Of a DNA stretch of 64,000 bases, positions 20,124 through 29,775 are shown in pieces (within the stretch, counting starts at the first letter, position 1; each line of letters begins with the position of its first letter). The position numbers and the translations under genes were made by a program. The notes below the pieces were generated by a model, which saw only the letters and a program-made list of their open reading frames with translations, searched no databases and was not told the DNA's origin. Origin of the DNA: an uncultured Comamonas sp. (GTDB lineage: Bacteria > Pseudomonadota > Gammaproteobacteria > Burkholderiales > Burkholderiaceae_C); assembly GCA_947306475.1 (NCBI GenBank), contig CAMZGS010000011.1:62001-126000 (forward strand), read 5' to 3'.

Positions 20124-20897
20124 ATGAGTGCCTTTCTTGAAGAACGCGTGCTATCCGTGCACCACTGGACCGATCGTCTTTTCTCTTTCACCACGACCCG
20201 CGACAAGGGGCTGCGTTTTTCCAACGGGCACTTCACCATGATCGGCCTGCGCGTCGATGGCAAGCCGCTGCTGCGCGCCTATTCCATCGTCAGCCCCAAC
20301 TGGGAGGAGCACCTGGAGTTCTTCTCCATCAAGGTGCCCGATGGCCCGCTGACCTCGCGCCTGCAGAACATTCAGGTGGGCGACACCATCCTGGTCGGCA
20401 AGAAGCCCACCGGCACGCTGGTGACCGACTACCTGCTGCCTGGCAAGAACCTGTACCTGATCGGCACCGGCACCGGGCTGGCGCCGTGGCTGTCCATCAT
20501 TCGCGACCCGGACACCTACGAGCGCTTTGAGAAAGTGATCGTGGTGCACGGCGTGCGCCACGTGGCCGATCTAGCCTACAAGGACCTCCTGGAAAAGGAC
20601 CTGTTCGAGCACGAGATCCTGGGCGAGATCGTCAAGGACAAGCTGATCTACTACCCCACCGTCACGCGCGAGCCCTTCCGCAACCAGGGCCGCATCTCCG
20701 ACCAGATCGAAAACGGCGTCTTCCCGCAGAACATCGGCCTGCCCGCGCTGGATCCGGCTGTGGACCGCGTCATGCTGTGCGGCAGCCCCGAGATGCTGGA
20801 CACCCTCAAGCACATGTTCGAGGCCCGCAACTTCAAGGAAGGCAATACCTCCACACCGGGCGACTTCGTGATCGAACGCGCCTTCGTGGAAAAGTAG
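20124..20897 (+). CDS. fpr: Ferredoxin/flavodoxin-NADP+ reductase
   Basis: A 257-aa FAD enzyme of the bacterial Fpr type. The FAD motif is RAYSIVSP, the NADP-binding glycine motif GTGTGLAPWLS. The C-terminus ends in the typical VIERAFVEK, whose terminal segment stacks near the flavin. It transfers electrons between NADPH and ferredoxin or flavodoxin and supports oxidative-stress and Fe-S metabolism. The start at 20124 (MSAFLEERVLSVHHWTD) matches family length. A strong terminator follows 29 bases after the stop. Confidence 0.95.
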   Translation: MSAFLEERVLSVHHWTDRLFSFTTTRDKGLRFSNGHFTMIGLRVDGKPLLRAYSIVSPNWEEHLEFFSIKVPDGPLTSRLQNIQVGDTILVGKKPTGTLVTDYLLPGKNLYLIGTGTGLAPWLSIIRDPDTYERFEKVIVVHGVRHVADLAYKDLLEKDLFEHEILGEIVKDKLIYYPTVTREPFRNQGRISDQIENGVFPQNIGLPALDPAVDRVMLCGSPEMLDTLKHMFEARNFKEGNTSTPGDFVIERAFVEK

Positions 20898-20925
20898 GCC
20901 CGCGCTCACGGCATTTTTGCTTGCA

Positions 20926-20957
20926 GAGGCAGCCCGCAAGGGGCTGCCTCTTTTTTT
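20926..20957 (+). terminator. Rho-independent terminator of fpr
   Basis: Perfect 10-bp stem GAGGCAGCCC / GGGCTGCCTC with a 5-base loop, followed by seven T. Confidence 0.95.
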
Positions 20958-21037
20958 GTAGCTGTAACCGCTTGCAAGGCGTTGTATTTGACAGGTTTTC
21001 TGCCATAAAACCAATGGATACCAGCGGTAATAGCTAC
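20958..21037. repeat. Palindromic repeat element, copy 2 (intergenic)
   Basis: An 80-bp imperfect palindrome. The left arm GTAGCTGTAACCGCT (20958-20972) and right arm AGCGGTAATAGCTAC (21023-21037) match at 13 of 15 positions. It begins directly after the T-run of the fpr terminator. The arms share the AGCT...CGCT design of the other three copies. Confidence 0.7.
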
Positions 21038-21148
21038 GTTTTTTGGTTTTTACTGCATCCGTCTGTGCATTTGCCCGCCAGGCGCAGGCGCGGGGGGCGC
21101 TCCTAAAATGGGCGCCCGCCGTCTGCTGCGTCCCTGCCTGCTTCCGTC

Positions 21149-22489
21149 ATGTCCGAGACCTCCTCTTCCCCATCCACCCCTGGCCGCCAGCGGCGCTCGT
21201 GGCTTGCCACGCTCAAGGTCTATGGCCAGCCGGCCAGCCTGCGCATGCTGGCGCTGGGTTTTTCCGCCGGGCTGCCGCTGCTGCTGGTGCTGGGCACGCT
21301 GTCGTTCTGGCTGCGCGAGGCGGGCATCGACCGCACCACCATTGGCTATCTGTCCTGGGTGGGGCTGGCCTATGCCTTCAAGTGGGCCTGGTCGCCGCTG
21401 GTCGATCGCCTGCCGCTGCCGTTGCTCACGCGCTGGCTGGGGCGGCGGCGCAGCTGGCTGCTGCTGTCGCAGGTGACGATTGCCGCCGGCCTGCTCGGCA
21501 TGGGCTGGCAGGATCCGCAGCAGGCGCTCATGCCCCTGGTGTGGTGCGCGCTGGCGGTGGCCTTTGGCTCGGCCACGCAGGACATTGCGCTGGATGCCTA
21601 CCGCATCGAATCGGCCTGCGCCCAGGAGCAGGCGGCACTGGCCGCCACCTACCAGACCGGCTACCGGCTGGCAATGATCTGGGCCGGCGCCGGCGTGCTG
21701 TGGCTGGCCGCGCAGGCGCAGGGCGATGCCAGCGGCTACCACCCGCAGGCCTGGCGCTGGGCCTACAGCATCATGGCAGCCAGCATGGTGCTGGGCATGG
21801 CCACCGTGCTGCTCTCGCCCGAGCCGGCACCGCAGCCGCTGCCACCCAGCCGCAACCTGGACGAGTGGCTGCAAGGCGCGCTGGTGGCGCCGTTTGCCGA
21901 CTTTCTGCAGCGCTACCGCTGGCAGGCAGTACTGGTGCTGGGCCTGATTGCGGTGTACCGCATCAGCGACGTGGTGATGGGCATCATGGCCAACCCGTTC
22001 TATGTGGACATGGGCTACACCAAGGAGCAGGTGGCCGCCGTCACCAAGATCTACGGCGTGCTGATGACGCTGGCCGGTGCCTTTGTGGGCGGGGCCATGG
22101 CCCTGCGCTGGGGGGTGATGCGCGTGCTGATGCTGGGCGCGCTGCTGTCGGCCAGCAGCAATCTGTTGTTTGCCTGGCTGGCCGGGCAGGCACCCACGGT
22201 GCTGGGGCTGACGCTGGTGGTCAGCGCCGACAACCTGGCCGGCGGCATTGCCTCGGCGGCCTTCATCGCCTATCTGTCCAGCCTGACCAATGTGCAGTAC
22301 TCGGCCACGCAGTACGCGCTGTTCAGCTCCATGATGCTGCTGGCACCCAAGTGGCTGGCGGGTTTTTCCGGGCGTTTTGTCGATGCCTTTGGTTACCCCA
22401 GCTTTTTTGTTGCCACGGCCTGCCTGGGTCTGCCGGTGCTGCTGCTGGTGGCCCTGGCAGCACGCATAAAAACCGGCGCAGACCGTTGA
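21149..22489 (+). CDS. ampG: AmpG-like muropeptide permease (MFS)
   Basis: A 446-aa polytopic membrane protein. The segments YLSWVGLAYAFKWAWSPLVDR, GSATQDIALDAYRIE and YRISDVVMGIMANPFYVDMGYT are characteristic of AmpG, which imports anhydromuropeptides for peptidoglycan recycling and AmpC signalling. It is shorter than E. coli AmpG (491 aa) but has the normal helices. The last codons overlap a hairpin that serves as terminator for the convergent cnoX gene. Confidence 0.85.
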   Translation: MSETSSSPSTPGRQRRSWLATLKVYGQPASLRMLALGFSAGLPLLLVLGTLSFWLREAGIDRTTIGYLSWVGLAYAFKWAWSPLVDRLPLPLLTRWLGRRRSWLLLSQVTIAAGLLGMGWQDPQQALMPLVWCALAVAFGSATQDIALDAYRIESACAQEQAALAATYQTGYRLAMIWAGAGVLWLAAQAQGDASGYHPQAWRWAYSIMAASMVLGMATVLLSPEPAPQPLPPSRNLDEWLQGALVAPFADFLQRYRWQAVLVLGLIAVYRISDVVMGIMANPFYVDMGYTKEQVAAVTKIYGVLMTLAGAFVGGAMALRWGVMRVLMLGALLSASSNLLFAWLAGQAPTVLGLTLVVSADNLAGGIASAAFIAYLSSLTNVQYSATQYALFSSMMLLAPKWLAGFSGRFVDAFGYPSFFVATACLGLPVLLLVALAARIKTGADR

Positions 22490-22503
22490 CCAGTCTGCGC
22501 CGG
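22467..22503 (-). terminator. Terminator of cnoX, overlapping the 3' end of ampG
   Basis: Perfect 11-bp stem CCGGCGCAGAC / GTCTGCGCCGG (22473-22503) with a 9-base loop. On the minus strand it is followed by TTTTT. The ampG stop codon lies within the loop, so one sequence codes for the end of AmpG and terminates the opposing transcript. Confidence 0.85.
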
Positions 22504-22536
22504 AAGCTATGAAAATTTTCTGATGCCGCTGTTCAA

Positions 22537-23493
22537 TCAGTTGAGCGCCATGCTCAGCTTGCGGCGGTAGCTGTTGATCAGGGCGGTGACCTCGTCCTGC
22601 TCGGCCGCGCCCTTGCCCAGCAGCTCGATACCGCCGGCGCTCTTGCCGGGTGCGGCTTCCTGCTTCCTGGGCCTGGGCGGGGTGAGCAGTTCCAGCACGG
22701 CCACAAACAGCTTGCGCGCGGCCTGCTCGTTCCAGGTCTTGTCGCGCATGATGATTTCCAGCAGCTCATCCATGCAGGCCACCCACTGGCCGGCTGCTGC
22801 CAGCAGCTGGGCCTTGGCAAAGCGGGTGTCGAAGTCGCGCCTGTTGTGCTCGATGGCGGCCTCGAACTGCGCCAGCGGCCACTGGGCGCGCGGGTCGTTG
22901 TGGGCAAACACCACGCATTGCAGCCATTCGTTGAGCGCCACAAAGCGCAGCGGCTTGGGCACACGCTTAAGCGGCTCCTGCAGCAGGGCGGTGGCTTCCT
23001 CAAGGCCGCCACTGGCAATCAGCAGGCGCACGTAGTCAAAGCGCGCATCGTCGTTGCCGGGGTCGGCGGCCACGGCCTCGGCCAGCTTCTGCAAGGCGGC
23101 GTCGGTGTCGCCGGCCTGCATCAGTTGCTGGGCCTCTTCGGCCTCGGCTTCGGCGTGCAGGGCCTCTTCGCTGGGCAGGTGCTTGTCCAGGAAGGCGCGC
23201 ACCTGGCCCTCGGTCTGCGCGCCCATGAAGCCATCGACGGGGCGCCCGCCAATCATCAGAACGCAGGTGGGCACGCTGCGAATGCCGAACATGGCGGCAA
23301 TCTGCTGGTTGGCGTCCACATCGATCTTGGCCAGAATGAAGCGGCCGGCGTACTCGGTCTCCAGCTTCTCCAGCGTGGGCACCAGGGTCTTGCAAGGGCC
23401 ACACCAGGTAGCCCAGAAGTCCACCAGCACAGGGGTGTTCATGGAGGCGGCAACCACCTCGGCTTCAAAGTTTTCTAGGGTGATGTCGATCAT
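22537..23493 (-). CDS. cnoX: Thioredoxin-TPR co-chaperone CnoX (YbbN)
   Basis: A 318-aa protein. The N-terminal thioredoxin fold (1-105) has an intact WCGPC active site, unlike E. coli CnoX, which has SxxC. The C-terminal two thirds are helical TPR repeats (TPR_19/20 type). CnoX holds oxidatively damaged proteins and passes them to GroEL and DnaK. The ATG at 23493 has a GGAG ribosome-binding site at good spacing and is preferred to a TTG two codons upstream. A CxxC form should also have redox activity. Confidence 0.9.
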   Translation of the reverse strand: MIDITLENFEAEVVAASMNTPVLVDFWATWCGPCKTLVPTLEKLETEYAGRFILAKIDVDANQQIAAMFGIRSVPTCVLMIGGRPVDGFMGAQTEGQVRAFLDKHLPSEEALHAEAEAEEAQQLMQAGDTDAALQKLAEAVAADPGNDDARFDYVRLLIASGGLEEATALLQEPLKRVPKPLRFVALNEWLQCVVFAHNDPRAQWPLAQFEAAIEHNRRDFDTRFAKAQLLAAAGQWVACMDELLEIIMRDKTWNEQAARKLFVAVLELLTPPRPRKQEAAPGKSAGGIELLGKGAAEQDEVTALINSYRRKLSMALN

Positions 23494-23583
23494 GGGCAAA
23501 CTCCAGCAACAGGCGGCCCGGTCACAGCGGGCAGAATCCGGTGATTCTCCCGCATATTGGCAGCCACCCTACAGGAGCGCAGC

Positions 23584-24540
23584 TTGATCCGCATTTCCAA
23601 CCTCGTCTTCGAATACCCCGGCCACCGCGCCCTGGATGGCATCAGCCTGCACATTGAGGCAGGCAGCGTCACCGCACTGGTGGGCCCCAATGGCGCGGGC
23701 AAGTCCACGCTGCTGCGCTGCATGGCGGGGCTGGAGCAGCCGCTGTCCGGGCAGATCCGCGTGCACGGCATCGACGTGGCCGCGCAGCCGCGCCTAGTGC
23801 ACCGCCACCTGGGCTATCTGTCCGACTTCTTTGGCCTGTACGAGCGCCTGACGGTGGCCCGAGGCCTGGAATACGCCGCACTGGCCATGGGGCTGGAGCG
23901 CACGGCTGCGCAGGCGCGCGTGCAGCAAGTGGCACAACAGCTGGATTTGCTGGCGCTGCTGGAGCGTCGGCCCGCGCAGCTCTCGCGCGGCCAGCGCCAG
24001 CGACTGGCCATTGGGCAGGCCATCATCCACCAGCCGGCGGTGCTGCTGCTGGATGAACCGGCCAGCGGCCTGGATCCCGAAGCGCGCGCCAGCCTGGCGC
24101 AGCTCATGCGCCAGCTGCAGGCACAGGGCATGACGCTGGTGGTCTCCAGCCACATCCTGAGCGAGCTGGACGAGTACTGCACCCACATCCTGGCGCTGCG
24201 CGCTGGCCGCATCGAAAGCCACGGCCCACTGCAGCCCACGCACGAGCAGGCACAGCTGCAACTGTTTGCCCTGGAGCTGGCGCACACCCCCACGCCCGGG
24301 CAGCTGCGCGCCTGGTTCCCCGAAAACGCCAGCGTGCAGTGGCACGACGGCGCTCGCCCCCCAGGAACATCCGGCGAACCGCTGCTGCTGTGGCTGCCCG
24401 GTGCGGCTGCCGAGCGCGCCGTCCTGCTGGCGCAATGGGTGCAGGCGGGCGCACCCGTTGCCAGCCTGGCGCCGCAGCGCGAGAGCCTGCAACAACGCTA
24501 TATCCGCCGCACCGCCCCAGCCGAGAAAGCACAGCCATGA
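23584..24540 (+). CDS. ABC-2 type transporter ATP-binding protein (TTG start)
   Basis: A 318-aa ATPase. Walker A is GPNGAGKST, the Q-loop region lies near HLGYLSDFFGLYERLTV, the signature is LSRGQRQRL and Walker B is VLLLDEPASGLDP with the H-loop SSHI. The C-terminal 90 residues resemble the extensions of gliding/Nod-type exporters. A TTG at 23584 is the best start: it is preceded by AGGAG at 7-base spacing, and the next residues IRISNLVFEYPG begin the ABC fold. The stop overlaps the permease start as ATGA. Confidence 0.9.
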   Translation: MIRISNLVFEYPGHRALDGISLHIEAGSVTALVGPNGAGKSTLLRCMAGLEQPLSGQIRVHGIDVAAQPRLVHRHLGYLSDFFGLYERLTVARGLEYAALAMGLERTAAQARVQQVAQQLDLLALLERRPAQLSRGQRQRLAIGQAIIHQPAVLLLDEPASGLDPEARASLAQLMRQLQAQGMTLVVSSHILSELDEYCTHILALRAGRIESHGPLQPTHEQAQLQLFALELAHTPTPGQLRAWFPENASVQWHDGARPPGTSGEPLLLWLPGAAAERAVLLAQWVQAGAPVASLAPQRESLQQRYIRRTAPAEKAQP

Positions 24541-25883
24541 CACGACTCCTGCACAACCCCGAATTCCAACGCCAGCTGTGGCTGAACTGGCGCCCCAGCC
24601 TGGCGCTGTGGACACTGCTGCTCACCGGCCTGATCCTGGCGCTGCCGCTGGCCCTGTCCAGCCCCAGGGAGCGCCTGCCCAACCTGGGCATGACCGCACT
24701 CATCGGCCTGTGGGCCGCCACCACGGCCTACGCCAGCATGCTGGCAGCACGCAGCCTGAGCGAGGAGCTGCGCCACAACACCTGGGACTGGCAGCGCCTG
24801 TCGGCCCTGACACCCTGGCAAATGGCCTGGGGCAAGCTGCTGGGCGCCACCGTGCCGGCCTGGCTGTACGCCGCCCTGTTTGGCCTGACCAGCGTGGTGA
24901 CGGCCTCCGTCTGGGAGATGCTGTGGTCCGAGCACCGCGCCTGGCACATGCTGGCGCTGGCGGTGCTGTGGGGCCTGGGGCTGCAGACCTGGTCCATGAA
25001 TACCGTGCTGGTGCGCTGGGAGAGCGGCCCCTGGCAGCAGCGCAGCCTCTGGTTGCTGGTGCTGCTGGGCCTGCCCTTCCTGCTGGGGCTGCTGCGCGGC
25101 CTGCGCAAGCAACTCGGTCCCGCCCCCTGGTGGGGCTGGGATCTGGGCCCCTGGGGGCTGGCCTATGTCCTGGGGGTGGCCGCTTTGGGGTTGGGGCTGC
25201 TGGCCCTGTGGCGCCAGCTGTGCCAGCGTCTGGACGTGGCCACCCTGCCCTGGGCCTGGCCGCTGGGGCTGCTGGCGGCTGGTATTGCCAGCGCAGGCGT
25301 GTGGCACAGCAGCCTGGCGCACCTGTGGCCCCATCTGGCCGGGCTGGCCCTGCTGGCCACCGCCTTCATTGCCCTGCAGCACATGGGCGGGCACGCACGG
25401 GCCTGGCACCAGGTGCGCTGGAGCGTGCAGCGCCAGCAATGGCGCGCCGCCCTGAGCGCGCTGCCCCTGTGGCCGGTGAGCTGGCTGCTGGCGCTGGTGG
25501 CCGCGACCATCGCCTGGGCGCAGCCCGACACCTCCGCCCAGGGCTGGTGGCTACTGCTGGCCTGCATCCAGCTGCTGCGCGAAGGCCTGATCCTGACCGG
25601 CTTTGCCCTGCAGGCGCAGCGCTGGAAGTCGCCTGCCGCCGTGTTTGCCGTGACCTGGCTGGTCATCAACCTAGTGCTGCCACTGCTGGCCCTGGGCACT
25701 GTGGGCGAGGCGGCAGCCACAGCGCTGCAGCCGCTGGCGGTGCTGCTGACCACGGTGCCCCCGCCCGATGCCCTGCCCCGCAGCTGGGCCTGGCTGGCGC
25801 TGCTGGCACAGCTGCTGCTGGCGGCGCTGTGGGTGGCATGGGCAGCCCGCCAGCCACAAAAAACCACTTCGACCCTAGGGTAA
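24537..25883 (+). CDS. ABC-2 type transporter permease subunit
   Basis: A 448-aa, very hydrophobic, Leu/Trp/Ala-rich protein with about ten membrane segments. The cytoplasmic motif SEELRHNTWDWQRLSALTPWQMAWGK is typical of permeases paired with CcmA-type ATPases. It overlaps the ATPase gene by 4 bp (ATGA), so the two subunits are translationally coupled. Substrate is unknown. No periplasmic binding protein is encoded nearby, consistent with an exporter. Confidence 0.85.
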   Translation: MTRLLHNPEFQRQLWLNWRPSLALWTLLLTGLILALPLALSSPRERLPNLGMTALIGLWAATTAYASMLAARSLSEELRHNTWDWQRLSALTPWQMAWGKLLGATVPAWLYAALFGLTSVVTASVWEMLWSEHRAWHMLALAVLWGLGLQTWSMNTVLVRWESGPWQQRSLWLLVLLGLPFLLGLLRGLRKQLGPAPWWGWDLGPWGLAYVLGVAALGLGLLALWRQLCQRLDVATLPWAWPLGLLAAGIASAGVWHSSLAHLWPHLAGLALLATAFIALQHMGGHARAWHQVRWSVQRQQWRAALSALPLWPVSWLLALVAATIAWAQPDTSAQGWWLLLACIQLLREGLILTGFALQAQRWKSPAAVFAVTWLVINLVLPLLALGTVGEAAATALQPLAVLLTTVPPPDALPRSWAWLALLAQLLLAALWVAWAARQPQKTTSTLG

Positions 25884-25924
25884 ACCCACTAAACTGGCGC
25901 GTTTTTGTAACTGGGGTTTTGTAA

Positions 25925-27904
25925 ATGGGAGCTGTGCAAATCTCGTCGATCGTCAACCGTCAGGATGTCGCCCCATCGACGAGGCCAACCGCCAGCGCAA
26001 GCGGCTGGAATGCCTTGTCGCTGCGCACGCGGGTGTTCCTGGTGGCATCGCTGGCGCTGACCGCCGTGGTGGTGCTGGTGGTGCTGCTGCAATCCTCTCT
26101 GGTGCGCCACGAGCAGATCGAGCGCATGCAGGAGCATGAACTGCCCACGCAGCTGCGCGAGATTGCCGCCAACGTGCAGGCGCGCCTGAACCTGTCCATT
26201 GCCGGCTCGGAAGCCCTGGCCAACCACACCCTGGTGCAGGACTGGGTGGCCCGTGGAGCACCCGAGGAAGGGCTGACCGAGATTGCCGCCGTCATGCGGC
26301 GCAGCCAGCGCTCGCTGCAGGCCAATGCCGTGTTCCTGGCCGCACAGCTGCCCGAGGGGGTGCGCTACTACCACTACCAGGACGACCATCTGCAAAGCCG
26401 CACCATGTTGCCCGGCGACCCCACCAACCAGTGGTACTTCGGCTTTTTGCAGCGCGGCGGCACGTTTGAGCTGAATCTGGACGTCAACCCCCTGAGCCAG
26501 ACCCTGCTGATGTACATCAACTACCGGGGCGAACCCAACGTCGCCGGTGGCGCCCCCGCCGTGGTGGCCGGTGGCGGCATGGGCATGGAGCAGCTGGCCA
26601 CCATGATCCGCGAGTACAAGGTCGGCACCTCTGGCCGGGTGATGCTGGTGCGCGCCGACGGTCAGGTCGATGTCCACCCCGACACCAGCCAGAACGGCAA
26701 GCTCAACCTGCGCGAGCTGCCCGGCTTTGCTCCGCTGCTGGCCAACGACTGGCAGCAGGCACGCCAGCAGCTGGTGGTGCAGGAAAGCGTGCTCGACGGC
26801 GTGCCCAGCTATGTGGCCGCGCTCTACCTGCCGGATCTGCAACGTTTTCTGGTTGCCCATCTGCCCGCACGCGAGGTGACCGAAAGCGTGGCACGCACCC
26901 AGTGGATCGCCCTGCTGGCCGGCGGCGTGCTGCTGGCCTTTGGCCTGCTCCTGCTCTACCCCCTGTCGGCACGCCTGGTGCGCCCGCTCAACAGCCTGCA
27001 GCACCAGCTGGCCCAGGTGACGCAGAGCCTGGACCTGAGCACGCGCCTGCACACCAGCGATGCGGCAGAAATCGGCCGCATGTGCCACGAGTTCAACCAC
27101 TTCATCGAGCGTCTGCACCATGTGTTCTCGGGCATGAGCACAGCCGTCGATGGCATCTATGCCCGCGCCAGCAACATCGCCCACGGCAACAGCGAACTGT
27201 CGGAGCGCACCAGCACCCAGGCCGCAGCCCTGGAAGAGTCGGCCGCCAGCATGCAGCAGCTGGCCACCTCGGTGCAGCACAACGCCGACAGCGCCCGCCA
27301 GGCCAGCGCCCTGACCAACAATGCCGCTCAGGTGGCCCAGGAAGGCGGCCAAGTGATGGAACAAATGGTGCAGAACATGCACGCCATCGAGCAAAGCTCG
27401 CGGCGCATTGGCGACATCGTGGGGGTGATCGACAGCATTGCCTTCCAGACCAACATCCTGGCCCTGAACGCCGCTGTGGAAGCCGCCCGTGCTGGCGAGC
27501 AGGGGCGCGGTTTTGCCGTGGTGGCGGCCGAGGTACGCAGCCTGGCGCAGCGCTCTTCGGCGGCAGCGCGCGAGATCCGCCAGCTGATCGAGGAATCGAC
27601 CCAGCGCGTGCACAGTGGCTCCGAGCGCGCCGAGGAGGCCGGGCGCACCATGCAGGACATCGTCCAGGCGGTGCAGCGCGTCTCCACGCTGATGCAGTCC
27701 ATTGCCGCCGCGTCGCAGGAGCAGGCCCAGGGCATCGTCAGCCTGACCGAAGCCACCAACCAGGTCGAGGGCCTGACCCAGCAAAACGCCCAGCTGGTGC
27801 TGGAAGTGGCCAGCGCTGCCACAGCCCTGGAGTCCGAGGCCAACCACCTGCACGAGCTGATGACCAGCTTCCGGCTGGTGGGCAACAATAGCTCGGCGCC
27901 GTAA
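25925..27904 (+). CDS. Methyl-accepting chemotaxis protein, dCache-like sensor
   Basis: A 659-aa receptor. Helix 1 spans about 37-60. A large periplasmic domain of about 260 residues with Cache features follows ([44 protein letters not shown]). Helix 2 lies near 325-347, then HAMP and a signalling domain with tip [26 protein letters not shown]. The region [22 protein letters not shown] is a methylation-helix sequence typical of Tar/Tsr-like receptors. The gene ends just before a terminator that separates it from purE. Ligand is not predictable from sequence; organic acids or amino acids are usual for this fold. Confidence 0.92.
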   Translation: MGAVQISSIVNRQDVAPSTRPTASASGWNALSLRTRVFLVASLALTAVVVLVVLLQSSLVRHEQIERMQEHELPTQLREIAANVQARLNLSIAGSEALANHTLVQDWVARGAPEEGLTEIAAVMRRSQRSLQANAVFLAAQLPEGVRYYHYQDDHLQSRTMLPGDPTNQWYFGFLQRGGTFELNLDVNPLSQTLLMYINYRGEPNVAGGAPAVVAGGGMGMEQLATMIREYKVGTSGRVMLVRADGQVDVHPDTSQNGKLNLRELPGFAPLLANDWQQARQQLVVQESVLDGVPSYVAALYLPDLQRFLVAHLPAREVTESVARTQWIALLAGGVLLAFGLLLLYPLSARLVRPLNSLQHQLAQVTQSLDLSTRLHTSDAAEIGRMCHEFNHFIERLHHVFSGMSTAVDGIYARASNIAHGNSELSERTSTQAAALEESAASMQQLATSVQHNADSARQASALTNNAAQVAQEGGQVMEQMVQNMHAIEQSSRRIGDIVGVIDSIAFQTNILALNAAVEAARAGEQGRGFAVVAAEVRSLAQRSSAAAREIRQLIEESTQRVHSGSERAEEAGRTMQDIVQAVQRVSTLMQSIAAASQEQAQGIVSLTEATNQVEGLTQQNAQLVLEVASAATALESEANHLHELMTSFRLVGNNSSAP

Positions 27905-27933
27905 AATCGGCGGCTTTTCCCCTGCGGCAGCAT

Positions 27934-27973
27934 GCGCTCTCGGCACCAGATGCGTCCCTGAGAGCGCTTTTTT
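27934..27973 (+). terminator. Rho-independent terminator between the MCP gene and purE
   Basis: Stem GCGCTCTC (27934-27941) / GAGAGCGC (27960-27967), followed by six T. It ends 12 bases before the purE start, so purE transcription must start within or after it, or read through. Confidence 0.75.
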
Positions 27974-27985
27974 CACTTTCACACT

Positions 27986-28480
27986 ATGCAAGCCATCCAG
28001 ATCGGTGTGGTCATGGGCTCCAGCAGCGACTGGGACACCATGCAGCACGCAGTCGCCATCCTCCAGCAATTCGGTATCGCCTTCGAGGCACAGGTGGTAT
28101 CCGCCCACCGCATGCCTGACGACATGTTCCGCTACGCAGAAGCTGCGGCTGAGCGCGGCCTCAAGGCCATCATTGCCGGTGCGGGCGGCGCGGCCCACCT
28201 GCCCGGCATGATTGCTGCCAAGACCCCCGTACCCGTGCTGGGCGTGCCCGTGGCCAGCCGCCATCTGCAAGGCGTGGATTCGCTGCACTCCATCGTGCAA
28301 ATGCCCAAGGGTGTGCCTGTCGCCACCTTTGCCATTGGCAACGCCGGTGCCGCCAACGCGGCCCTGTTTGCCGTGGCCCTGCTGGCCAACGAAGACCCTG
28401 CACTGCGCGAAAAGCTCAACGCCTTCCGCGCCGAGCAGACCGAGGCGGCCCGCGCCATGACCTTGCCGGTGAACGCATGA
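27986..28480 (+). CDS. purE: N5-carboxyaminoimidazole ribonucleotide mutase
   Basis: A 164-aa class I PurE. The N-terminal VVMGSSSDWDTM, the SAHRMPDDM loop with the catalytic histidine and the AGGAAHLPGM motif are all present. It moves the carboxyl group of N5-CAIR to C4, giving CAIR in purine synthesis, and works with PurK, whose gene overlaps by 4 bp (ATGA). Confidence 0.97.
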   Translation: MQAIQIGVVMGSSSDWDTMQHAVAILQQFGIAFEAQVVSAHRMPDDMFRYAEAAAERGLKAIIAGAGGAAHLPGMIAAKTPVPVLGVPVASRHLQGVDSLHSIVQMPKGVPVATFAIGNAGAANAALFAVALLANEDPALREKLNAFRAEQTEAARAMTLPVNA

Positions 28481-29646
28481 GCCAAGATCGCAACGTCATC
28501 CTGCCCGGTGCCACGCTGGGCGTTTTGGGCGGCGGCCAGCTGGGCCGCATGTTTGCCCATGCCGCACAGGCCATGGGCTACTTCACCGCCGTGCTGGACA
28601 AGGACGCGACCAGCCCCGCCGGTCTGGTCAGCCACCACCACATCCGCACGGGTTACGAAGACCCGCAAGGTCTGGCAGAACTCGCCAAGCTGTGCGCAGC
28701 CGTGACCACGGAATTTGAGAACGTGCCTGCAGGCAGCCTGAACACCCTGGCGCAAAGCCTGCCCGTGTCGCCTGCTGGCAGCTCGGTCGCAATTGCGCAG
28801 GACCGTGCCAAGGAAAAAGCCCACTTTGTGCAATGCGGCGTGCCCGTCGCGCCCCATGCCGTGATTGAGACGCCCGAGCAGCTGGCCGCTGTTTCTGCCG
28901 ATCTGCTGCCCGGCATCTTGAAGACTGCCCGCCTCGGTTACGACGGCAAGGGCCAGGTGCGCGTCAAGACCCTGGAAGAGCTCGCCAAGGCCTGGGACGA
29001 TCTGGGCCGCGTGGCCTGCGTGCTGGAAAAAATGCTGCCACTGGCGCACGAATGCTCCGTCATCGTGGCGCGTGGTCGCGATGGTTCCATCGTGAACCTG
29101 CCCGTGCAGCGCAATCTGCACCGCGACGGCATTCTGGCCGTGACCGAGGTGTATGAAGGAAATGTGCCTGCAGCGCAGGCAGAGCAAGCGCTGGCAGCTG
29201 CAAAATCGGTAGCTGAAGGCCTGAACTACGTTGGCGTGCTGTGCGTGGAATTCTTTGTGCTGCAGGACGGCTCGCTGGTGGTCAACGAAATCGCCCCCCG
29301 CCCGCACAACAGCGGCCACTACAGCCAGAACGGCTGCGATGTCTCGCAGTTTGAGCTGCAGGTGCGCTGCATGACCGGCCTGCCGCTGGTGCAGCCCCGC
29401 CTGCACAGCCCGACCATCATGCTGAACCTGCTGGGTGACCTGTGGTTCAAGGACAGCGACACGGCCCAGACACCCGCCTGGGACCAGGTGCTGGCGCTGC
29501 CCGGCTGCCACCTGCACCTGTACGGCAAGGTCGATGCCAAGCGCGCGCGCAAGATGGGCCACCTGAACATCACCGGCGCCACGCCTGAACAGGTGCGCGC
29601 GACCGCCCTGAAGGCGGCGGAAATCCTCGGCATTGCGCCGTTCTAA
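28477..29646 (+). CDS. purK: N5-carboxyaminoimidazole ribonucleotide synthase
   Basis: A 389-aa ATP-grasp enzyme. The N-terminal preATP-grasp glycine motif is GVLGGGQLGRM. The ATP-grasp residues include KTARLGYDGKGQ, and the C-terminal NEIAPRPHNSGHY is the PurK metal/substrate signature. It makes N5-CAIR from AIR, bicarbonate and ATP. It is translated from the ATGA overlap with purE. Confidence 0.97.
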   Translation: MSQDRNVILPGATLGVLGGGQLGRMFAHAAQAMGYFTAVLDKDATSPAGLVSHHHIRTGYEDPQGLAELAKLCAAVTTEFENVPAGSLNTLAQSLPVSPAGSSVAIAQDRAKEKAHFVQCGVPVAPHAVIETPEQLAAVSADLLPGILKTARLGYDGKGQVRVKTLEELAKAWDDLGRVACVLEKMLPLAHECSVIVARGRDGSIVNLPVQRNLHRDGILAVTEVYEGNVPAAQAEQALAAAKSVAEGLNYVGVLCVEFFVLQDGSLVVNEIAPRPHNSGHYSQNGCDVSQFELQVRCMTGLPLVQPRLHSPTIMLNLLGDLWFKDSDTAQTPAWDQVLALPGCHLHLYGKVDAKRARKMGHLNITGATPEQVRATALKAAEILGIAPF

Positions 29647-29775
29647 GCGGTCACCGCTTGTAAAAAAGAAGCTGCTCGCGCTTATCCAACAATGGTTCAA
29701 GGCCACACCCTGGCTTGGGCGTTTGCAGCAAGGGCGTCTGCATTGGCGGGCCGTTGACACACAAAGGACATCAAG

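Noticed and set aside
29640-29665. Hairpin AAGCGGT/ACCGCTT after purK as a terminator
   Set aside because: The loop would be a single base and no T-run follows.
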